Shown one piece after another: positions 57,590 to 64,000 of a DNA stretch of 64,000 nucleotides (positions are counted from its first letter, which is position 1; every line of letters starts with the position of its first letter). A program made the position numbers and the translations under genes. Source of the DNA: Cordilura impudica (lineage: Eukaryota; Arthropoda; Insecta; Diptera; Scathophagidae); NCBI GenBank assembly GCA_963682025.1, contig OY821517.1, forward strand, positions 93,369,946-93,433,945. Reading direction: 5' to 3'. The notes beneath the pieces were generated by a model. It saw only the letters and a program-made list of their open reading frames with translations, was not told the DNA's origin and made no database searches.

Positions 57590-58202
57590 ATAAAAATGAA
57601 ATAATCTTTTTTTATTACTTAATTTTTTTAATTCTTAGAATCATAAAAAACTAACTTATTACATACAAACACTTACACATTAGAAAATGTTATTTTTGTA
57701 TGGAAATCGCGATTTATATCAATTCAGTAAATCGTGAACAAAATCAAAAGTTGTGCACCGATTGCAATGAAATAAAGCTCATTTTATTCAAAATATACTT
57801 AACTAACTGCTTGTAGACCAAAACTGTGATTTTTGTCCCATTTTTATTTTTTAGGAATTTTTAAAGAACAAAAAAAATGTTTTTTTTAAAAAAATTTTAA
57901 TTTTGTTTTCAAAACTTGAACGATATCTCTAAAACTACTTGGAAAATTTAAAAACAAAGTAAGCACGGCTTTAAGAGAATATTGTTTGCGAGTTTCGGAT
58001 TTTTTTTTTAATTTAATGTGGTGAACCGTTTTCAAGTTATTCCAATATATGTAGCGGAAGTGCCTTAATTTTGAACATAACGGTATATCTCGAAAAGTCG
58101 AGCTGATAGAAAAAAACCAAGGGCAGATTTGGATTCAGCGTCCCAAATAACCTTAAAAATAATATTCAGTTCTTAATCAACAGAACCATTGTTCCCTTGT
58201 GT
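57590..58202 (-). repeat. Right terminal inverted repeat
   Basis: Reverse counterpart of the left arm from ACCATAAAAATGAAATAATC to TTGTTCCCTTGTGT. The outer part (GGACGCTGAATCC, GAACTGAATATTA when read inward) differs from the left arm. Confidence 0.85.
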
Positions 58203-59110
58203 TTTCAGCATTTTGGGTAAAAAATAAGTAACAATTATTGTTATAAAATTAATTAAATGCAGTTAACAAAAAGTTTCTGTATTTTAAAGTACATTTTAAA
58301 TATTTAACTAAGTTTGACCAGTCTTCTTCATTTATACCATTTAAAATATGATTTATCTCTTCTTCCGTTAAGTTAGATTTTTGAAAGCAAGCAAGCCTAA
58401 ATTCTTTAAGCACTGGACAGCCCCCAAGAAAATGTTGAAAAGTTTCCAATTCATGCAGATTGCACAATTTACAACACCTGTCTACGTCTGACGCACCAAA
58501 CCTGTTGTAGTTTAACGCAATAAGCCCACTGCGTGCTTTGAGGATCCAAGTGATATTATTTGTGTTAAAATTATCCTGTAGATAATGGTTTCTTCTTTCA
58601 TAATCCTCATTTGTAAATTCTTGTGATTGATTCAGATTTTCTTTGCAATCTTTCATTTAAAGTACTACTTTTCATATTATTTAGTAATTCCGTGCAAAAT
58701 TGATTCCATTGTAGCTCCGTTGGGTTTGTTTCTGGAAAATTAACGTTAAATGACAAAGCCTTCGACTTTAATTCATTTGCCCAGAAAATGTTACTAGTTT
58801 CTAGCATAGGAATGTAGTTAGGAGTAAAGCTTGGTACATTTAAAATTCTTTTCATGTAATATCGTTGCAGCTTATTTACTTCTTCAAAATGTCTAAAACC
58901 CCATACCTGAGCCGCATATGATTGTATTGCTCTACATACTGCAAGATAAACCTTCCACTTCATTCTTAAATTAATTTCATGTTTCCCAATTAAATCTTGC
59001 CATGTTGTGTTTATTGCGTTTTTCGCTTGTATGCTTCTTTTTTCTAAATGTTTATTGAACTTTAGCTTCGGCGTAAAGATTACTCCCAAGTCTGTATACT
59101 AGTTAAGAGA
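58203..59110 (-). pseudogene. Non-LTR retrotransposon C-terminal end
   Basis: Minus strand from ~59100: GVIFTPKLKFNKHLEKRSIQ, then AKNAINTTWQDLIGKHEINL, AVCRAIQSYAAQVWGFRHFE and LQRYYMKRILNVPSFTPNY. After a frameshift near 58640: ARSGLIALNYNRFG and CKLCNLHELETFQHFLGGCP, a C-x2-C...H...C tail, ending at 58249. This is the RT thumb and zinc-binding tail of an I/Outcast-like LINE. The left side is cut by unrelated sequence at ~59.1 kb, so RT motifs are absent. The long-TIR element ends ~45 bp away. Confidence 0.75.
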
Positions 59111-60426
59111 TTGTTGTTGTTTTTTTTTTTTTTTGGGACGTTTAACGCACCATCAGAGCTGAAAAAAGATATATCCTACAATTGAAGAAACCAATTTTCT
59201 TCTCTTTGGAATACGAGTTTCATCTGAAGCTTGGATACCAATATATATATTTACTACTTGCGAGAGTGTTTCATTGACTTCTGGCACAAAGGCGGTCCTA
59301 AAGCGCTGTCATTTTCTATGCCTGTGACATGGATTGAACCTGAAGATCACAAATCAGGTTTATGACTAAAAAAAAGAGAAAGACGAAATGTTATATTCCA
59401 GAGTGAAAAACAGGCATTTGATAAAAAGCCGTTATAAACGTTACATTTCCAAGAAAAAGACATGCCCGCATAGTGGCTGAAATTTTGATTTTATTGGTCA
59501 AAAGTGTAAATTTCTTTGTTACCGATTTTCAAAATTTTAATGCAAAAAAATTAGTCTAAGCTCTTGCTAATTGTGAGCGTGGCATTCTGTCAAACTCAAC
59601 TGTTTTTTAATTTCAGAAAAAGGTGATTTCTTTTTTTTTTTATCAAAAATAAATGTCTACTACTCACAAGTTGTCATCGATAATGCGCTCTTTTTTTACA
59701 ATGTTTGTAAGATAACAGTCTTTGGTTGTTGTAAGTGGTCACAACCCTACCGTTTGATATAAGGGGTGTTCTGAAATATTTATTAAACTACTATATTTGT
59801 GTCAAATTTCAATTTTAGCGGAATAGAACTTCTAGGGATCAAGAGCGAACCAGAAACGTATACCACCCGGATAAAGGTGAATGCGTTCTCTTTAACCCGC
59901 GATGACCCGTGGGTAGAACACTTTTTTTCATTTTAATGAAATTACTCAAAAAATTTCAAATTACGGTAATTTAAAAAGCCCTATAAGTATACAATGGTGC
60001 ATCAAATTTGTGCTTTAGGTATTCTATAGCTTATAATAGTCGCTATTTGTTCTATTACCAGTAATGATATTTGCATACGAAATACACCAGCCTTTTGATA
60101 TATTTGTAAGTAAGAGCATGCAATTCATTTGTAACCTGAGTTTTTTATTATCGTACCTTTCTTATACCTTTTTATTTTACCTATCAATGCACTAATGCAA
60201 GTAGAAAAGAAAACGCATACAGATAATTTATTTGTAGAGTGGGGGGTTTTTTGATATTATTATAGGTAGTAATACACTAATGCCATTTTCTTATCTTTTT
60301 TTTTACATAGAAACATAGTATGATGGCTTATGAAAAGGCTTATAAGAAAGTGACATTTGAATACAAACCCAATAGCTATAATATATTTCAGCAATAACAG
60401 ACGCGAATAAAAATATTCAGAAAAAT
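59111..60426. other. AT-rich stretch, nothing recognised
   Basis: No gene, inverted repeat or known repeat seen. Long T-runs at 59115-59133 and 59630-59642. Confidence 0.4.
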
Positions 60427-61003
60427 ATGGAGAGCTTCAGTTATCAAGAACTGGCCGAAGAGTATTTAGGAACAAAAACCAGTAAGATGTTCTTAGTTAC
60501 GTTAAAATATAATTAAATTTAAATTCGTGTAGCATCGAAATACCAAAGCAAATATCTAAGTTCGTCAAAGCTTAAAAGAAACTCCAAAAGAAATTAGCTA
60601 CAATTAACAAAAGCTTTGTATAAAAAGCGCAAATTGGTTAGAAGACCAAATTAGTGTAGCTTCAGAAACAAAAAAGCAAGACATAGCTGGAAGACCATGC
60701 AAATTATTGAACAACTGCAGCGATAGATCGAAGAGGTGGAAATTTAGAGATGCGAACGATGAAATTGGCTGTATAAATATAAAAGAATCTTTCCTACATC
60801 AATTACGATTACAGAAACAATTGACAAAAGTGGATATCATTGAAAAAGTTGTTGAAACTAGTTCAGTGAGAACAAAACGGATTCTTAAAGTATCCAGCAT
60901 AACCGCTGCTAAAATGGACTGTTTACCACCAAAGACACTATCAGAATCACACCAATTTCGTCAGAGGTACAACTATAATCTCCACTTGATCGCACAGCCG
61001 AAC
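60427..61003 (+). pseudogene. RAG1/Transib-like transposase, N-terminal piece
   Basis: MESFSYQELAEEYLG at 60427 could be the start. After a stretch with stops (possibly an intron), the frame is clear from ~60625: SANWLEDQISVASETKK, QDIAGRPCKLLNNCSDRSKR, ESFLHQLRLQKQL, TKVDIIEKVVETSS and HLIAQPN at 61003. The GRPxKxFxxxSxRSKRRK pattern is that of the N-terminus of the same RAG1-like family as at 48.2 kb, from memory. The frame is interrupted at 61003/61004 by a TIR element and continues at 62793. Confidence 0.5.
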
Positions 61004-62783
61004 GGCAGTGAGTACTTAGGCCCCAATGAATAAATGCCACAAAAAATTAACAAATGCGCCGAAAATTTGTATGGGATTGGGGCATTTGTTTGTATGATTT
61101 TTGGGGAACAAGTTAATTTTTTATTCCAATTTGAAATTTTTAGGCCATTTGTTAATTTTTAATTGGTTAATTTGGGGCCTAAATTCATTTTTTTTTTCAG
61201 GACTGATGAACAAATATATTCCAAAAATAAACTACGAAAACGGTTTATGTTATTGTTTTGTGTATAGTTTATTTATTTTCGTAAACTGAAAAATTATCGG
61301 GAATCATTTGTAAATTGAAGTAATCAGTAAATATAATTTATCGTATCTGTGTTCCGCGCCTGCGTCCTCGCGCTGCTTCCGCACGGGTTTAGCAGCCACA
61401 TCCGCGCCTATCAGTTGTCGTAAACTTATTTGTAATCGCCGCAAAAAATATTTTCTGCAGATCATTCCGATATTTTACATTTTGATGGATAAGAAAATGT
61501 AGAAATGCTATTTATGAAAGTTTTGCAAACATTGCAAAATATGTTATGATTGCGAGCTAAAGCTCCGCAATGATGCTCCTGAAAAGAATGCAGATTGAAA
61601 GTGCGTTTATTGTAAGGGAAATATTAAGAGCGGTATGCACATTTTCATTTGAGTAGATATTTGGCAACAGAAAAACCACTAAATAAATATGTTTTTTTTA
61701 TTTTTTTTTTTATTTAAGTATTTTTTAATTATAACTAATGCCTAACTAATACTACAACTAGTCCCTATAGTGACTAACAAACGCATATAAAACAAGTAAG
61801 AAAATTATAGTCGGTCTAGACCGACTATACGATACCCTATACCATGCGTTTAGAGACCCTATCTCTAAAGTCCAACTAACTGGATATAGAAAATAAGCAT
61901 AAACCAAATTTGAGTGGGATTTTTATTAATTTTTTCGGCTGCATATATGAAAAAGTTCATATCGGATGATATATCTATATGGGGACTAGGCCCAAAAATG
62001 GAGCGATCCTGACCATGTTTGATAAACTCTCTTGTATTTTGCAAACATATATATAAACAAAATTTGGGAAGAATCTGTGCAATATTTTTGTTTTTTGATT
62101 GATTTAAGTGAAGATCGGGAAGCAGCTCTATATGGGGCCTATGACTAAGAGTTGTCCAATAGTGATCATTTTTGGACTACTGATTAATGGATGTAACATA
62201 TACATAGAAACCCAATTTGACTAAGATTTGTATGACAATTTGGATCTTATGGCAATATATGTTGATTTCATAGGGGTCATTTGTATGGGGGCTAGGTCTG
62301 AACATGGACCGATTCTCACCAATTTCAATAGCGTTCATCCCATGACCGATAAAAGATCAAATACCAAAGTTCGTCAAACTATATTCATATTTGCGACCTG
62401 CAGTTTGATTAAAAACTTTACATGGACACACAGACGGACGGACGGACGGACGGACGGACGGACGGACATCGTTAAATCGAATCGGATAGTGATTCTGATT
62501 CGATCGGTATAATTAAAGATAGGTGTAGGTCAAATATTTTTGGTTGTTACAAACAGCAGCACAAAGTCATTATACCCAAACCACATAGTGGTATAGGGTA
62601 TAAATATTGTGGAAAATTTTGCGGAATGTTTTTTGAGGCGTATGTTCAATTTTTGTTTGGTTTTTTGAAAAATTGGGGCATTTGTTAATTTTTTGGGGGC
62701 TTTTTTTTAAGGTTTTGGGGCTTGTGTTCATCACGAACTTTTTTTTTTGGCATTTGTTCATTGGGGCCTTAGTACCCAACGCC
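61004..62783. mobile_element. TIR element with 9-bp target duplication (MULE-like)
   Basis: The left TIR GGCAGTGAGTACTTAGGCCC, then CAATGAATAAATGCC, matches the reverse complement of the right TIR GGCGTTGGGTACTAAGGCCC, then CAATGAACAAATGCC. It is flanked by CAGCCGAAC at 60995-61003 and 62784-62792. A 9-bp duplication fits Mutator-like elements. Inside are GGGGCATTTGTT repeats and a CpG-rich piece (61345-61480) shared with the Helitrons at 16.5 and 22 kb. A mini-me-like copy occupies 61791-62604, so the element itself was about 970 bp. No gene. Confidence 0.8.
61791..62604 (+). repeat. mini-me-like repeat, full length, nested
   Basis: 814-bp forward copy, AACAAGTAAGAAAATTATAG to GGTATAGGGTATAAA, with palindrome TCGGTCTAGACCGA. 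About nine GGAC units near 62428-62467. Inserted in the TIR element, so it is the youngest layer of the nest. Confidence 0.9.
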
Positions 62784-62792
62784 CAGCCGAAC

Positions 62793-63436
62793 GATTGCTA
62801 CAATCAATAAAAGGAAATGAGTTAAAGAAATATGGAAACATAAAGTTAATTCTTTTTGTGATACTTCTTCGGGAACAAAACAACACAAAGCAGTATAATG
62901 TGAAAATATTTCCGACGCAGAAATGTTCATGGTATCATATGTACCTTTTCTATTAAAATGAATTTGGAAGATTCAGAGCCAAGCCAATCAATTTAAAACT
63001 CAAAAAAGAAACACATGATGCCATCAAAAAAGAAAATAGTGATACAAGTATCAAAGCCCAAATTGCGACACTACAGCTATTAAAATTACAATTAGATGGA
63101 CAGAAAATTGAATTAAGCTACCAATTAATGGTAACAATTATAGATGGAAAAGTAGGCAGGGCTGCATCCAGATGCATCATATGTCAAGCAACACTAAGCC
63201 AATTAAATCAAATCCCTAAAAAATCACTAGATAATACCGATGCATATGTATTTGGATTATCACCACTATATACAAGAATACTACTTATGGAACATTTACT
63301 AAAAATCAGTTATGATTTGGATATCGGATCTTCAGGATTAATAAGAAGCAACGAAACCAGCAAAAAGTTAAGAAGTTCAAAAAAGAAACATGTTCATTGC
63401 AAATTTGGATTGGCTGTAGATCAGCCAAGACAAGAG
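62793..63436 (+). pseudogene. RAG1/Transib-like transposase, middle piece
   Basis: After the TIR element the relic continues with FRAKPINLKLKKETHDAIKK, then IELSYQLMVTIIDGKVGRAA, CIICQATLSQLN (zinc-binding C-x2-C), YVFGLSPLYTRILLMEHLLK, ISYDLDIG and GLAVDQPRQ. Family members, from memory, have LMxTMIDGKVCNA, CYLCGxTxKxxN, FGLSxLHAWIRFxExLLHLSY and GLLVDxPK. RAG1 has a comparable zinc site followed by the SIDALHC region. Stops occur near 62810 and 62955. It is cut at 63437 by a LINE tail. Confidence 0.5.
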
Positions 63437-64000
63437 TTATTATTATTATTATTATTATTATATTGTTTTATTGAATTGCTATCACAACAAGAATAAATCT
63501 TATAAATTACAGTGATAGCAAGTAACATTTGTAATATTAACATTGAGTTACAGTAAATCTCGAGATTAATAAAAATAAAGTAAATTAATCATAAAAATTA
63601 ACATAATAATGAACATAATAAAGTTGACATTTAACATAGATTCAAACAAAAAATTTTTTAAGTTCCTTTTTGAAAAGTAATGCGTTGCTTTGTACTTGGA
63701 TATATGATGGTAAATTGTTCCAAAGACACGTGGTGTAGTTGAAAAATTGTCTAGTAGACATTAGATATTTGTATTTTTGTGATATCAAATTTCTTCCACG
63801 AGGCGATTGTGCAAAAATAATTTTGTTAAAAAGATATTCTGGGTTCTTCAGATAAATAATCTTATGCATCATTAAAAGGCTTTTATATTTTAGTAAATCT
63901 TTAAAACTTGTATTATATAACTGGTATGAATATGATGATATACTATCTCGTCTACCTCTGTTGAAAACGTATCTGGCTATATTATTATATGTGACCTCGA
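63437..64000 (-). pseudogene. LINE 3' end with (TAA)n tail, continues beyond window
   Basis: The plus strand shows a TTA run at 63437-63462, i.e. a TAA tail on the minus strand, then ~180 bp of 3' UTR. The coding end (63872-63642) reads IIFAQSPRGRNLISQKYKYL, STRQFFNYTTCLWNNLPSYI and FKKELKKFF. It matches the end of the LINE at 40.2-42.9 kb (ISERHFFVETT...), so both belong to related families. The minus-strand protein runs off the right edge. It inserted into the RAG1-like relic. Confidence 0.75.

Larger units (their letters stand above)
54763..58202 (-). mobile_element. 3.44-kb DNA transposon with ~620-bp terminal inverted repeats
   Basis: Termini read inward ACACAAGGGAACAA at both ends (54763 and 58202). 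The inverted repeats run about 54763-55392 and 57590-58202. The inner ~520 bp of each arm is almost identical, while the outer ~100 bp differs after the first 14 bp. Between them lies one gene on the minus strand. A third copy of the terminal motif sits inside at 57211-57252. I see no clear target duplication. I know related genes as a widespread unnamed family in arthropods, but cannot name the superfamily. Confidence 0.85.

Overview
The window looks like repeat-dense, AT-rich DNA from a fly (Diptera, probably a brachyceran or calyptrate fly). I recognise no host protein-coding gene, rRNA or tRNA gene. Every reading frame I can name belongs to a transposable element, and nearly all are broken. 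The host inference rests on four things: Helitrons carrying ~150-bp internal tandem arrays, the mini-me-like family carrying (GGAC)n, the Jockey/CR1/I-type non-LTR elements, and the mariner/Tc1 relics. All are typical of fly intergenic DNA. I ran no search, so family names are from pattern recognition.

Layout from left to right. 1-410: end of a mini-me-like repeat. 1.66-2.08 kb: tandem repeat built on AGTCACGCA. 2.4-6.6 kb: a mariner scrap hit by a non-LTR element, which was then hit by a nearly full-length Penelope-like element (2.93-5.76 kb). 7.8-8.4 kb: a ~157-bp tandem array. 9.05-13.03 kb: a Jockey-like element split by a 3.1-kb Helitron with rep/helicase relics. 14.3 kb: a MITE. 16.0-19.2 kb: a 3.16-kb non-autonomous Helitron on the minus strand, with GC-rich repeats and eight ~157-bp units. 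19.2-22.6 kb: a Tc1 relic and two more Helitrons. 24.9-25.9 kb: mariner. 27.7-28.9 kb: Helitron helicase relic. 29.1 kb: long-TIR MITE. 30.8-31.7 kb: Tc1-like transposase. 31.7-35 kb: mini-me-like copies, LINE scraps, another 157-bp array and a MITE. 36.8-44.3 kb: Ty3/gypsy pol relic and a CR1/Jockey-type LINE, with mini-me-like copies at 36.8 and 43.5 kb. 44.5-48.5 kb: Jockey RT, a mini-me-like copy, a 677-bp palindrome and a RAG1/Transib-like relic. 49.7-50.9 kb: Helitron. 51.1-51.85 kb: two identical 112-bp repeats, each with a hammerhead-ribozyme fold. 52.5-53.8 kb: Jockey RT. 54.8-58.2 kb: a 3.4-kb element with ~620-bp terminal inverted repeats and one 563-codon gene. 58.2-59.1 kb: LINE end. 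60.4-63.4 kb: a RAG1/Transib-like gene relic split by a TIR element with a 9-bp target duplication, itself split by a mini-me-like copy. 63.4-64 kb: LINE end running out of the window.

The two most interesting structures are the hammerhead pair at 51.2/51.8 kb and the long-TIR element at 54.76-58.20 kb. The hammerheads resemble the ribozymes of Penelope-like elements and retrozymes and flank a tRNA-like pol III box pair. The long-TIR element has a single gene of an unnamed arthropod family with a zinc-finger head and RNase H-fold-like acidic residues; apart from one nonsense codon it is open.
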